Of a DNA stretch of 33,627 nucleotides, positions 1 to 5,864 are shown one piece after another. Origin of the DNA: Candidatus Moraniibacteriota bacterium (GTDB lineage: Bacteria; Patescibacteriota; Minisyncoccia; Moranbacterales; UBA9337); the NCBI GenBank assembly GCA_003507475.1, contig DNVQ01000044.1, forward strand, positions 1 through 33,627, written 5' to 3'. Below the pieces are notes generated by a model. That model made no database searches, was not told where the DNA came from, and saw only the letters and a program-made list of their open reading frames with translations. Every line of letters begins with the position of its first letter. The stretch's first letter is position 1. The position numbers were made by a program, and so were the translations under genes.

Positions 1-69
1 AATCTCGAAAATGAAAATCTCGCGCCCAATATCTTGCCAACCCTGGATTACTTTGGGTTTATAAAATAA
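1..69 (+). CDS. 3' end of an unidentified plus-strand gene (partial)
   Basis: Frame 1 is open from the first base of the window to a TAA at 67-69. It gives 22 C-terminal residues ending in LPTLDYFGFIK. A strong hairpin followed by a T-run starts 13 bases after the stop, as expected for the end of a real gene. The fragment is too short to identify a family, and the start lies outside the window. It converges with the mini-protein operon to its right. Confidence 0.5.
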   Translation, partial: NLENENLAPNILPTLDYFGFIK

Positions 70-81
70 CATGCAACATTC

Positions 82-119
82 AAGGCTCAACCTTGGGATC
101 TTTTAAGGTTGAGCTTTTT
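82..119 (+). terminator. Rho-independent terminator of the partial gene
   Basis: GCTCAACCTT (85-94) pairs with AAGGTTGAGC (105-114), with a 10-base loop and TTTTT directly after. The same hairpin arms recur at 22462-22499, so the terminator may be built from a dispersed repeat. Confidence 0.75.
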
Positions 120-220
120 GCAATTTTCAATACTTAATAACCATTCAATATTGAAATATATAAATTTTCAATAATAAATTAATTTGATATTATTTTAGGA
201 TACGAATAATTTCCCCCAAT

Positions 221-262
221 TAAAAAGAGCGAGATACCCTATCGAGGATACTCGCTCTTTTG
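221..262 (-). terminator. Terminator of mini-protein operon A
   Basis: AAAAGAGCGAG (223-233) pairs with CTCGCTCTTTT (251-261), and the stem continues inward past a bulged base. The minus-strand product ends in a run of U. A second hairpin (261-293) with perfectly matching TGTGCGCCA / TGGCGCACA arms lies immediately upstream in the transcript. Confidence 0.75.
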
Positions 263-293
263 TGCGCCAACCAAGCGTATTGGCTGGCGCACA
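261..293 (-). other. GC-rich 3' UTR hairpin of operon A
   Basis: The arms TGTGCGCCA and TGGCGCACA enclose a further CCAA/TTGG stem, giving about 14 base pairs with one G-T wobble and a 5-base loop. It sits between the last mini-ORF and the terminator hairpin. It could protect the transcript's 3' end or act as part of a double terminator. Its role is inference. Confidence 0.55.
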
Positions 294-319
294 TTCGTCC
301 ACTCTTGGCCTAGAATAGC

Positions 320-457
320 TTACTGGGTGGACTCGCTGCCGCTGTTGTTGAGGTTTGCTTTTTCGACTTGATTTCCCTTGCACTGTACCGGCCCTGCGAC
401 GATTGAAGAGGTGACTGCATGCGGGGAAAGACCATAGAGTTTTTTAGATGTCGTCAT
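320..457 (-). CDS. Mini-protein A3, 45 residues, unrecognised
   Basis: The ORF reads MTTSKKLYGL and ends SGSESTQ, with a TAA stop. AAGGAG at 467-472 lies 9 bases upstream of the chosen ATG (457). A second in-frame ATG at 463 would add two residues but is only 3 bases from that site. The stop of the preceding mini-ORF (471-473) overlaps the Shine-Dalgarno, so translation is probably coupled. The peptide is polar, rich in Ser, Asn and Gly, has one Cys (CKGN), and shows no membrane segment or signal peptide. Base composition is clearly richer in G+C than the neighbouring chromosome. It is the third gene of a three-ORF transcript ending at the 221-262 terminator. I do not recognise a family. A secreted or modified peptide precursor is possible but unproven. 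Confidence 0.6.
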   Translation of the reverse strand: MTTSKKLYGLSPHAVTSSIVAGPVQCKGNQVEKANLNNSGSESTQ

Positions 458-470
458 CGTCATGAACTCC

Positions 471-587
471 TTATCTAAAATTGGAAGTTGAGGTTTCGCC
501 GTGTGGAGCTTTTAGTATAGGTTCATTGAACGCTCCACTATTCAATGCCCCTAGGGATAGCGATCTTTCCTCCTGGAAAGTTGTCAT
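471..587 (-). CDS. Mini-protein A2, 38 residues, unrecognised
   Basis: The ORF begins MTTFQEERSL and ends TSTSNFR, with a TAA stop that overlaps the Shine-Dalgarno of the next ORF. Its own start (585-587) follows the stop of A1 by 4 bases and has only a weak GGG upstream, so it may depend on coupled translation. An AGGAGG (569-574) lies inside the ORF without a usable ATG after it. No domain is recognisable. It contains the string LSLG, also found in mini-protein B1 (positions 11-14 there), which is too short to claim homology. This is the least certain of the four mini-ORFs. Confidence 0.4.
   Translation of the reverse strand: MTTFQEERSLSLGALNSGAFNEPILKAPHGETSTSNFR
569..574 (-). other. Strong AGGAGG site without a standard start codon (operon A)
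   Basis: A full AGGAGG lies within mini-ORF A2. The next codons at suitable distance are ATC triplets, and the short frame that follows (8 codons) ends at TAG. The same arrangement occurs in operon B at 1070-1076. Either it is a decayed start site or it binds ribosomes for another reason. Confidence 0.3.
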
Positions 588-591
588 CCCG

Positions 592-711
592 TCAGTTGGT
601 GCCGGCTGCCTGCCTGCAGTGAATGTGTGCGCCGATGTTCGCCCAGTTTACTCCGCCGATGGTTCCGATGACATTCATTACAGGTGCTGCGCGTGTAGCC
701 GATGTAGCCAT
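592..711 (-). CDS. Mini-protein A1, 39 residues, unrecognised
   Basis: The ORF begins MATSATRAAPV and ends CRQAAGTN, with a TGA stop. AAGGAG (719-724) sits 7 bases before the ATG, an ideal spacing. A near-perfect promoter (785-813) lies about 70 bases further upstream, so this is the first gene of operon A. The middle is hydrophobic and Gly-rich (NVIGTIGGVNW), followed by an HIHC motif. The peptide has one Cys followed by a basic residue, as do A3 and B1. G+C-rich codons contrast with the AT-rich neighbourhood. The last third of the gene contains a GGCAGGCAGG-like string that also occurs in the insert of the tRNA pseudogene near 22640, so part of the coding sequence may derive from a repeat. 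Function is unknown. Confidence 0.6.
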   Translation of the reverse strand: MATSATRAAPVMNVIGTIGGVNWANIGAHIHCRQAAGTN

Positions 712-784
712 AGGACTTCTCCTTTTGTTGAGGTTACCGGTTGTACTACGCCATGGATCAAGAAAAAATGAAGAACGTAAATTA

Positions 785-813
785 AATTTACTAAAAAAAA
801 TCCACACTGTCAA
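785..813 (-). promoter_or_regulatory. Promoter of mini-protein operon A
   Basis: On the minus strand TTGACA (808-813), a 17-base spacer and TAAATT (785-790) form a sigma70-type promoter with a perfect -35. Predicted transcription starts near 778, giving a leader of about 67 bases before mini-protein A1. Confidence 0.7.
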
Positions 814-818
814 CACTT

Positions 819-829
819 AAGTACTTACT
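819..829 (-). promoter_or_regulatory. Candidate operator AAGTACTTACT
   Basis: The 11-mer AAGTACTTACT, containing the palindrome AAGTACTT, lies just upstream of the operon A -35 element. The identical 11-mer occurs at 1555-1565, at the downstream promoter of operon B. Shared control by one regulator is inferred from this coincidence only. Confidence 0.3.
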
Positions 830-941
830 AATTTACTTACCTAAATATAAAATTTAATAAAAATTAGAGCAATAAAAATCATCTTCATTGCCATATAAGG
901 ATATATAGCAAAAAAATAAATTATTATTTTAAAATAAATTT

Positions 942-979
942 AAAAAGCGCAAGGATCCGTTGGGATCACTTGCGCTTTA
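942..979 (-). terminator. Terminator of mini-protein operon B (bidirectional shape)
   Basis: AAAGCGCAAG and CTTGCGCTTT enclose a GGATC/GATCC inner stem with one bulged base and a 4-base loop (about 944-978). On the minus strand TTTTT follows. The layout (AT-flanked GC stem, bulged T, GATCC-type inner helix) resembles the terminator of operon A. Confidence 0.75.
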
Positions 980-1069
980 TTTACTGCTCGCCATCTTTTG
1001 GCGCAAAGCTCATCATTGTTGCAGATGAGAACTTCACAAAAGAGGCTGAGGTGGACTATTGATTTTTAT

Positions 1070-1076
1070 CCTCCTT
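1070..1076 (-). other. Strong AAGGAGG site without a standard start codon (operon B)
   Basis: AAGGAGG lies 115 bases beyond the stop of mini-protein B1, just after a GCCCAG/CTGGGC hairpin (1081-1102). No ATG, GTG or TTG follows at usable distance. An ATC begins a 9-codon frame, and a GTG further on opens an 18-codon frame ending before the terminator. A decayed or non-canonical second gene of operon B is the simplest reading. Confidence 0.3.
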
Positions 1077-1136
1077 CTTTTGCCCAGACGTTCGTGACTG
1101 GGCATCCAGAAAATAAAATCAATACTCCAAGAGGTT

Positions 1137-1176
1137 GGCGCGCGACGATTTTTCCTTTCGAGGAAAATTTCGCGTG
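1137..1176 (-). other. Long hairpin between B1 and the downstream AAGGAGG site
   Basis: The arms carry ATTTTTCCT / AGGAAAAT plus flanking CGCG elements around a 4-base tip, a roughly 17-pair imperfect stem. It begins 15 bases after the B1 stop. It lacks a long T-run and so is more likely an mRNA-processing or stability element than a terminator. Confidence 0.45.
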
Positions 1177-1190
1177 CCGAGCCGGCGGGA

Positions 1191-1379
1191 TCAGGCGTAG
1201 GAACCCTTGGCGGCACCGATGATATCCACATTTTTCATATAAGTGGTCACGGGGGTGGCGTGCAGGTGGCCGGAATCAAAGTGTCCGGCAGGGCCGATCG
1301 CAGTTGAGGTGGATGCATTCATATTTTTTTTACAGGTGCCGAGGCTCAGGGCCTGACCGGTGTCATGGAACTTTCGCAT
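1191..1379 (-). CDS. Mini-protein B1, 62 residues, unrecognised
   Basis: The ORF begins MRKFHDTGQALSLGTCKKN and ends IIGAAKGSYA, with a TGA stop. AAGGAGG (1387-1393) lies 7 bases before the ATG, which is why this start is preferred over an in-frame ATG 75 bases upstream. The gene is preceded by two tandem promoters and a leader of about 185-220 bases with strong secondary structure. The protein has one Cys (TCKKN), a His-rich middle (GHFDSGHLHA) and no clear membrane segment. Codons are far richer in G+C (CTG, GGC, CCG) than in nearby genes. The C-terminal part (NVDIIGAAKG) loosely resembles NVIGTIGG of mini-protein A1, which is suggestive only. No family recognised. Confidence 0.65.
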   Translation of the reverse strand: MRKFHDTGQALSLGTCKKNMNASTSTAIGPAGHFDSGHLHATPVTTYMKNVDIIGAAKGSYA

Positions 1380-1450
1380 AGCGCTTCCTCCTTGGTTGAT
1401 TTTTGACTGCGCAATCTGTTTTATAAAATATAATTTTGATTTCCCCACAA

Positions 1451-1528
1451 GCACATCCGTCCCGGGTTTGGGATGCGATAGGGAAAAATAAATTTCTAAG
1501 ATTGAAATTCATTTTTCCCCTCACATCC
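1451..1528 (-). ncRNA. Structured leader of mini-protein B1
   Basis: GGGAAAAATAAATTTC (1481-1496) and GAAATTCATTTTTCCC (1504-1519) form a 16-base stem with one mismatch and a 7-base loop. CATCC at 1524-1528 and at 1454-1458 can both pair with GGATG at 1471-1475, so two mutually exclusive folds are possible. This could be a regulatory leader. No known riboswitch class is recognised. Confidence 0.4.
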
Positions 1529-1554
1529 AAGTAGCTTTTGACTTCGTAATTTGA

Positions 1555-1565
1555 AAGTACTTACT
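1555..1565 (-). promoter_or_regulatory. Candidate operator AAGTACTTACT (second copy)
   Basis: Identical to 819-829. Here it lies at the predicted transcription start of the proximal operon B promoter, where a bound repressor would block initiation. Confidence 0.3.
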
Positions 1566-1569
1566 GCTG

Positions 1570-1598
1570 ACATTAGCAAAATACTTTCTCAATGTCAA
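1570..1598 (-). promoter_or_regulatory. Proximal promoter of operon B
   Basis: TTGACA (1593-1598), a 17-base spacer ending in TGC (extended -10), and TAATGT (1570-1575). It lies 30 bases inside a second promoter of the same design. Confidence 0.6.
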
Positions 1599-1604
1599 CG
1601 TCCA

Positions 1605-1633
1605 AACATAGCATATTATTGAAATTTTGTCAA
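1605..1633 (-). promoter_or_regulatory. Distal promoter of operon B
   Basis: TTGACA (1628-1633), a 17-base spacer ending in TGC, and TATGTT (1605-1610). Together with 1570-1598 it forms a tandem promoter pair driving mini-protein B1. Confidence 0.6.
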
Positions 1634-1788
1634 GCACTTTACCTGAATTAGCCTAAATTTAGCAAATTTTTACCCTAAATTCCTAATTTTTGGCGTATTT
1701 ATTGAATTTTTTGCCTACCATGGATGACACAAATGATGCGAATTTAATGCAAATAACACAAATATGCGCATTAAAAAATAAATCTAGA

Positions 1789-1821
1789 TTGTCACGGCGG
1801 AGTACCGCCTCGCAATGACAA
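1789..1821. repeat. Palindromic element with TTGTCA / TGACAA ends
   Basis: The outer inverted repeat TTGTCA...TGACAA encloses an inner GGCGG/CCGCC stem. It has the same ends as the larger element at 32644-32754. The interval between operon B and the RRM gene (1634-1900) otherwise contains no supported gene. Confidence 0.6.
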
Positions 1822-1863
1822 AACCTAGCAAGCTTTGCACACTCATATTCTATTCCTCATTTT

Positions 1864-1891
1864 TAATTCTTAATTCATAATTCTTAATTCG
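1864..1891. repeat. Heptamer array, 4 copies (TAATTCN)
   Basis: Four adjacent 7-mers: TAATTCT, TAATTCA, TAATTCT, TAATTCG. They end 10 bases before the -35 of the RRM gene promoter. The same kind of array occurs at 17311-17338. Confidence 0.8.
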
Positions 1892-1900
1892 TCAACTTTC

Positions 1901-1929
1901 TTGCTATAAATCCCCCACTCTGCTATAAT
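1901..1929 (+). promoter_or_regulatory. Promoter of the RRM protein gene
   Basis: TTGCTA (1901-1906), a 17-base spacer ending in TGC, and TATAAT (1924-1929), a consensus extended -10. The start near 1936 gives a leader of about 114 bases, long enough for temperature or auto-regulation as seen for small RNA-binding proteins (inference). Confidence 0.7.
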
Positions 1930-2049
1930 GGTATAAACTTGTTCGTGCATCTTTTAATTTAGTAAGCTTAGTACGCGGTCGAAGCAAGAAGGTAAAATAC
2001 AACAATTTGGCTCTTATATAATTAATTTTATATATAGCTAAAAAGAAAT

Positions 2050-2343
2050 ATGGCAAATAAATTATATGTTGGAAATCTTCCATACACAGTAAAGGATGGA
2101 GATTTAAATCAACTTTTCGCTCAAGCCGGAGCAGTAGCATCAGCTGTTATCATCAATGATAAAGCAACTGGACGCAGCAAAGGTTTTGGATTTGTTGAGA
2201 TGACCACAGACGAAGAGGCTCAAAAAGCTATCGATATGCTTAACGGTCAAGAAATCGAGGGAAGAAAACTGACAGTAAACGAGGCTCGCCCAATGCAACC
2301 ACGAGAAGATCGCGGTGGTTTCAGAGGGGGAAATAGATTCTAA
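2050..2343 (+). CDS. RRM-family RNA-binding protein
   Basis: A 97-residue single-RRM protein. RNP2 is LYVGNL (residues 5-10) and RNP1 is KGFGFVEM (about 45-52), both intact. The C-terminal tail after about residue 80 is rich in Gly and Arg (RGGFRGGNRF), typical of small bacterial cold-induced RRM proteins that bind single-stranded RNA. Acts in the cytoplasm, presumably on mRNA folding or stability. It has its own promoter, a long leader and a strong terminator, so it is monocistronic. Identification of the domain is firm. The RNA targets are unknown. Confidence 0.93.
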   Translation: MANKLYVGNLPYTVKDGDLNQLFAQAGAVASAVIINDKATGRSKGFGFVEMTTDEEAQKAIDMLNGQEIEGRKLTVNEARPMQPREDRGGFRGGNRF

Positions 2344-2360
2344 TTTAGTTTAGAAACTTC

Positions 2361-2395
2361 AAAAAAACATCTCTTAATTGAGATGTTTTTTTTGT
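2361..2395 (+). terminator. Terminator of the RRM gene
   Basis: ACATCTC and GAGATGT form a stem around TTAATT, with eight T residues following. Confidence 0.9.
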
Positions 2396-2445
2396 TTTTT
2401 AAATATTGATTTATAATAATATTCATTGCCAAATCCAAGACTAAT

Positions 2446-2475
2446 TTGACTAAAAAATAACTTTCATACTATTAT
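2446..2475 (+). promoter_or_regulatory. Promoter of the 2507 gene
   Basis: TTGACT (2446-2451), an 18-base spacer and TATTAT (2470-2475). Predicted start near 2482, 25 bases before the TTG at 2507. Confidence 0.5.
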
Positions 2476-2506
2476 TATATTAAAGCTTTTATAGCACAAT
2501 AGCTCT

Positions 2507-2854
2507 TTGGATAAAAAATTAACTCTTGGTGATCTTATGTCGAAATCAACTCAGACAAAAAGATTTGAAAGTGATGAGATAATATGCGCCCTAGAGGAAA
2601 TCACCGAAAATCTAGAGGCTTTAAAATATCAGCTAGACGCTACCTTCATCGATAGAATATATACCCAGCATAACTTACGACTTGCTACCAACATAGTTAG
2701 CGTTAATGCTCGAAAAATAAGAACCCATCACTATTTGAAAGATTTTCTAAAGACTATTATCCAGCAATTAAATCTTGAGCGAACCATAAGAAATCTAGAG
2801 AAAGACTTGGAAGCGCTAAAATTTTCTTTAAATTTCTTAAAGCACTCAAAATAA
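2507..2854 (+). CDS. Small helical hypothetical protein
   Basis: 115 residues from a TTG at 2507, or 105 from the ATG at 2537, which is preceded by GGTGAT. I cannot decide between the two starts. The protein is soluble, charged and predicted mostly alpha-helical, with Leu-rich heptad-like stretches (EEITENLEALKYQL near the N terminus, LEKDLEALKFSLNFL near the C terminus). A small dimeric coiled-coil protein is likely. It has its own promoter and is followed by a hairpin. No family recognised. Confidence 0.65.
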   Translation: MDKKLTLGDLMSKSTQTKRFESDEIICALEEITENLEALKYQLDATFIDRIYTQHNLRLATNIVSVNARKIRTHHYLKDFLKTIIQQLNLERTIRNLEKDLEALKFSLNFLKHSK

Positions 2855-2863
2855 CTTCCACTT

Positions 2864-2891
2864 CCTCGGATTGTCAAAAGGCGATCCGAGG
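2864..2891. terminator. Hairpin between convergent genes
   Basis: CCTCGGAT (2864-2871) pairs perfectly with ATCCGAGG (2884-2891). It lies between the convergent ends of the 2507 gene and yraN. The T-run after it on the plus strand is short (TTTTAAT), so termination may be moderate. Confidence 0.6.
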
Positions 2892-2896
2892 CTGTT

Positions 2897-3292
2897 TTAA
2901 TAAAAAATACTCTCTAGGTGTCTAAGTTTTAGAATATTTTTCCCACCTTCATCAAATAAAATAGTTACTGCATCAAAGCGATAAGATTGATCCCAATAAT
3001 CATTTTCTTTAATATAGCTTTGCGCAATTTTTTGAAGTTTATATAATTTATCTCTAGTGATATTTTCTTCCGGCAAAATTATTTCCAAACCCTTGGAAAT
3101 TCTGCTTTTTACCTCCACAAATACAATTTGCTGTCCCTCCCTGGCTATTATATCAATTTCTCCCAATCTTTTGCCTTTTTTATTTTGATAATTAAATTCA
3201 ATAATTTTAAATCCTTTTTTCTCAAGATACTTTCCGGCCTCCTTTTCTCCCAAGCTTCCAATATTTTTGTCTTTATTTTTATTCCAAAACAT
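2897..3292 (-). CDS. yraN: YraN / UPF0102 family putative endonuclease
   Basis: 131 residues, normal size for UPF0102. The family fold is a Holliday-junction-resolvase-like PD-(D/E)XK nuclease. The core reads GEIDIIAREGQQIVFVEVKSR (roughly residues 45-65), supplying the acidic Asp, the Glu and the Lys of the active-site motif, and the N-terminal GSLGEKEAGKYLEKKGF helix is typical. The biological substrate of the family is not established. The gene stands between a hairpin and a repeat-rich spacer with no clear operon partner. Confidence 0.92.
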   Translation of the reverse strand: MFWNKNKDKNIGSLGEKEAGKYLEKKGFKIIEFNYQNKKGKRLGEIDIIAREGQQIVFVEVKSRISKGLEIILPEENITRDKLYKLQKIAQSYIKENDYWDQSYRFDAVTILFDEGGKNILKLRHLESIFY

Positions 3293-3300
3293 ATATTTAA

Positions 3301-3328
3301 AATTTCAAAATTCCAATTTCAAATGTCA
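3301..3328. repeat. Heptamer array, 4 copies (AATTTCA-like)
   Basis: Adjacent 7-mers AATTTCA, AAATTCC, AATTTCA, AATGTCA, directly upstream of yraN. The rest of the 3293-3467 spacer is AT-rich and shows no gene. Confidence 0.6.
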
Positions 3329-3431
3329 AATAAATTGAAAATGTTTGAATAATTAAACTATAAGAAAGATTATTCGATAATTTATTATTTTTAATTTTAA
3401 ATTTATTTGGATTTAGAAATTTAAACCTTTA

Positions 3432-3459
3432 TTTGACATTGGGAATTGGGAATTTGACA
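3432..3459. repeat. Heptamer array, 4 copies (TTTGACA / TTGGGAA)
   Basis: Adjacent 7-mers TTTGACA, TTGGGAA, TTGGGAA, TTTGACA, 8 bases beyond the dnaJ stop codon. Confidence 0.7.
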
Positions 3460-3467
3460 TTCATATC

Positions 3468-4541
3468 TTATTTCTCCAAATCTCTCAATTCACCAATCAA
3501 TTCTTTTTCTCGTCGGCTTAATTTTTTGGGCACTACCACTCTGATTTTTACCAAATGATGACCCCTGCCACCGCCGCGCAAAAATGGAACTCCCATATTA
3601 CGAATTCTAAACACTTCCCCATTTTGAGTACCTGCAGGAATTTTCATAGAAACTTTTCCCTCAATAGTTTCTATTTCAATCTTATCCCCTAAAGCTGCTT
3701 GAGCAAATGAAATTTCCTCTTCTGAAATTATATTATTCTCCTCATCTCTGGCAAATTTATCATGTTTTCTGATATGAACATTTATAAATAAATCTCCATT
3801 GGGAGCGCCGTGCTTCCCCGCCTCTCCCTCTCCTCTCACGGAAATAGTTTGACCGCTGCTTATTCCGGCGGGAATATCCACTACTATATTCTTTTCTTCC
3901 TTATGAATTCCCTCCCCTTGGCATCTTTTACATTTTTCAGTATAAACCCTACCTCGCCCTTTACACCTATCGCATACTGACTCTTGAGCAATTGTTCCCA
4001 AAATAGTTCTAATAGATTTTCTTATTTTTCCTGAACCATTGCAGTCCTTGCATGTTTCTTCTTTTGCTCCTGGGGCGCCACCGCTTCCATCGCAAACCTC
4101 ACATTTTACATTTTTATAAAGTTTAATATTTCTCTTTACTCCTTCAACCATTTCTTTGAAAGTTATTTCTATATCAGCCTGAATATCTCGCCCTGCTTCC
4201 TGATGAAATCCAGCAGATCTATTTCCAAAAATATCAGAAAAAACATCTTCCCATCCGCTGGCACCAGAAAATCCCCCAAATCCCCCCTGCCCAAAACCGC
4301 CAAATCCAGAAAAACCCCCGGATCCGCCTGCACCTTCAAAGGTTTGACCAAACTGATCATATTGGCCTCTTTTTGTTTTATCAGACAAGACCTGATAGGC
4401 CTCGTTAATTTCCTTAAATTTCTCCTCATCTCCGCCTTCTTTATCAGGATGATATTTATGAGCTAGTTTTCGATAAGCTTTTTTTATTTCCTCTTCTGAG
4501 GCTCCTTTTTCTACTCCTAATATTTTATAATAATCAGCCAT
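3468..4541 (-). CDS. dnaJ: Molecular chaperone DnaJ
   Basis: 357 residues from [10 protein letters not shown]. An upstream extension is open but lacks homology and would run back across the operator, so it is rejected. J-domain with HPD (YHPDKEGG), Gly/Phe-rich linker (about residues 75-110), then a zinc-binding domain with four repeats: [32 protein letters not shown]. The C-terminal substrate-binding beta domains follow. It stimulates DnaK ATPase and delivers unfolded clients in the cytoplasm. dnaK, grpE and hrcA are not adjacent. A CIRCE inverted repeat 57 bases upstream indicates HrcA-controlled heat-shock expression. No Shine-Dalgarno is visible. Confidence 0.97.
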   Translation of the reverse strand: MADYYKILGVEKGASEEEIKKAYRKLAHKYHPDKEGGDEEKFKEINEAYQVLSDKTKRGQYDQFGQTFEGAGGSGGFSGFGGFGQGGFGGFSGASGWEDVFSDIFGNRSAGFHQEAGRDIQADIEITFKEMVEGVKRNIKLYKNVKCEVCDGSGGAPGAKEETCKDCNGSGKIRKSIRTILGTIAQESVCDRCKGRGRVYTEKCKRCQGEGIHKEEKNIVVDIPAGISSGQTISVRGEGEAGKHGAPNGDLFINVHIRKHDKFARDEENNIISEEEISFAQAALGDKIEIETIEGKVSMKIPAGTQNGEVFRIRNMGVPFLRGGGRGHHLVKIRVVVPKKLSRREKELIGELRDLEK

Positions 4542-4597
4542 AAGACAAAAATTTAATATTCTTAATTTCTTTAATAACTTAACATAAAATAAAAAAA

Positions 4598-4624
4598 TTA
4601 GCAATCATTGTAGGCGAGTGCTAA
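4598..4624 (-). promoter_or_regulatory. CIRCE operator (HrcA binding site) upstream of dnaJ
   Basis: On the minus strand TTAGCACTC, nine bases, then GATTGCTAA. The consensus is TTAGCACTC-N9-GAGTGCTAA, so one half-site is perfect and the other has one mismatch. The TACAAT inside the spacer could be the -10 element, so HrcA binding would block polymerase directly. Confidence 0.85.
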
Positions 4625-4652
4625 ATTAAAATTTATAATTTTACAGGAATAA

Positions 4653-5279
4653 TTAGCTATCTCCTTTGCTAATCAGGGGGACAAAAGTAAAGCCGGAATA
4701 CTTTTCTTCATAAAAATCATTTTCCCCTCTTCTTTCAACATAATTAAGATAATTATTAATAGGAATTACCATTTTACCACCAATTTTCAACTGATCTTTT
4801 AATTCCTGGGGTATTTCACTAGCAGAAGCTGAAACTAATATTCTATCATAAGGAGCCCTGGGCGCATAACCTTTACTCCCATCGATATTATAAATTTCCG
4901 CCACTTCTTTTTTTATTTCTCTTATTTTACGAATATTCTTTCTTCCAAATTCGCACAATTCTTTAATTCTCTCTAAAGATATAACCTTCCCCTTCTCTCC
5001 CACAATATAAGCCAGCAAGGCAGTGGTCCAGCCTGAACCGCTACCAATATCCAATATTTTTTGATCTTTCAAGGGATCCAATAATTCAAGCATTATCGCC
5101 ACTGTTGTTGGCTGAGAAATTGTCTGACCATATCCTATCGGCAAAGGAATATCAGCATTAGCGCTTTGCTCTAATTCAGGAAGAACAAAATTAACTCTAT
5201 CAACGTTAGCAAAAGATTCAATGATAAAATGGTTTCTCAAATAACCATCTTTCATTAATTTATTAGTCAATATGTTCAT
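4653..5279 (-). CDS. pcm: Protein-L-isoaspartate O-methyltransferase
   Basis: 208 residues, normal PCMT length. The GQTISQPTTVAIMLELL segment (about 50-66) is the family signature region. LDIGSGSGWTTALLA (about 75-89) is the SAM-binding glycine loop. It transfers a methyl group from SAM to isoaspartyl residues so that aged proteins can be repaired in the cytoplasm. The start ATG is at 5279. The UPF0047 gene lies 23 bases upstream in the same direction, so the two are probably cotranscribed. Confidence 0.93.
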   Translation of the reverse strand: MNILTNKLMKDGYLRNHFIIESFANVDRVNFVLPELEQSANADIPLPIGYGQTISQPTTVAIMLELLDPLKDQKILDIGSGSGWTTALLAYIVGEKGKVISLERIKELCEFGRKNIRKIREIKKEVAEIYNIDGSKGYAPRAPYDRILVSASASEIPQELKDQLKIGGKMVIPINNYLNYVERRGENDFYEEKYSGFTFVPLISKGDS

Positions 5280-5302
5280 AAAAATACTAAAAAATAATAT
5301 AA

Positions 5303-5746
5303 TTACATGCCAATTACTTGAACTGTAACATCTCTTTTTCTTCCACCATCAAATTCTATCACAAAAATATTCTGCCTACTACCAAGCATCATTTTTCCTT
5401 TTGTAACAGGGATAGTCTGACTAGTTCCTAACAATATTGATTTGGCGTGAGAATGCCCATTACTTCGTCCATCAGATCTTACAGCATTATTTCTTAGCTC
5501 AAATAAATCATGTGAATAATGGTCTTCCACAGGCACCAATCTATATAAAACTCGCATAAAATCCTGCAGTAGCATTGATTCATTGTGATTAATAGCTAAT
5601 CCCATAGTGGTATGAGAGCAAAAGAGAGTTACCTGCCCCTCCCGTATTCCAGAGCTATCTATAACTTCTTGAACTTTATCTGTAACGTCCATAAATTCTA
5701 TTTGAGTTTTACTTTCCAAATTTATCTTTGTATTATGTATCTTCAT
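5303..5746 (-). CDS. YjbQ / UPF0047 family protein
   Basis: 147 residues covering the whole UPF0047 domain. Diagnostic motifs are VTLFCSHTTMGLAIN (about 39-53), NGHSHAKSILLG (about 96-107) and the C-terminal FVIEFDGGRKRDVTVQVIG. The family includes proteins with low thiamin-phosphate-synthase-like activity, and its true role is uncertain. The conserved His residues in the SHTT and GHSHAK motifs are present. It is upstream of pcm with a short gap. A palindromic REP-like repeat sits just before its start. Confidence 0.9.
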   Translation of the reverse strand: MKIHNTKINLESKTQIEFMDVTDKVQEVIDSSGIREGQVTLFCSHTTMGLAINHNESMLLQDFMRVLYRLVPVEDHYSHDLFELRNNAVRSDGRSNGHSHAKSILLGTSQTIPVTKGKMMLGSRQNIFVIEFDGGRKRDVTVQVIGM

Positions 5747-5756
5747 ATTTTTATTT

Positions 5757-5797
5757 ATCCCGTTAAATTGCGGTAATCCGCACTATTTAACTGGGAT
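5757..5797. repeat. REP-like palindrome, copy 1
   Basis: Imperfect inverted repeat with arms CCCGTTAAAT and ATTTAACTGGG around an inner GCGG-TAAT-CCGC stem. Related copies lie at 7009-7046 and 10493-10538. Each sits within about 60 bases upstream of a minus-strand start codon. Confidence 0.7.
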
Positions 5798-5864
5798 TGC
5801 CCCATTAAATAAATAGACTTTTTAACGATATGAACCCATTAAATTCATTCTATTTAATTAGTTA

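Noticed and set aside
481..1222. Plus-strand open frames of 65-96 codons across the mini-protein region (481-771, 623-820, 998-1222)
   Set aside because: They have no Shine-Dalgarno or promoter on that strand and are antisense to the better-supported minus-strand mini-ORFs with promoters, ribosome sites and terminators.
1380..1454. N-terminal extension of mini-protein B1 from an ATG at 1454
   Set aside because: The AAGGAGG is placed for the ATG at 1379, and the extension would translate AT-rich leader sequence of different composition.
4542..4604. 21-residue N-terminal extension of DnaJ
   Set aside because: DnaJ begins at the J-domain; the extension would run into the CIRCE operator and is hydrophobic without homology.
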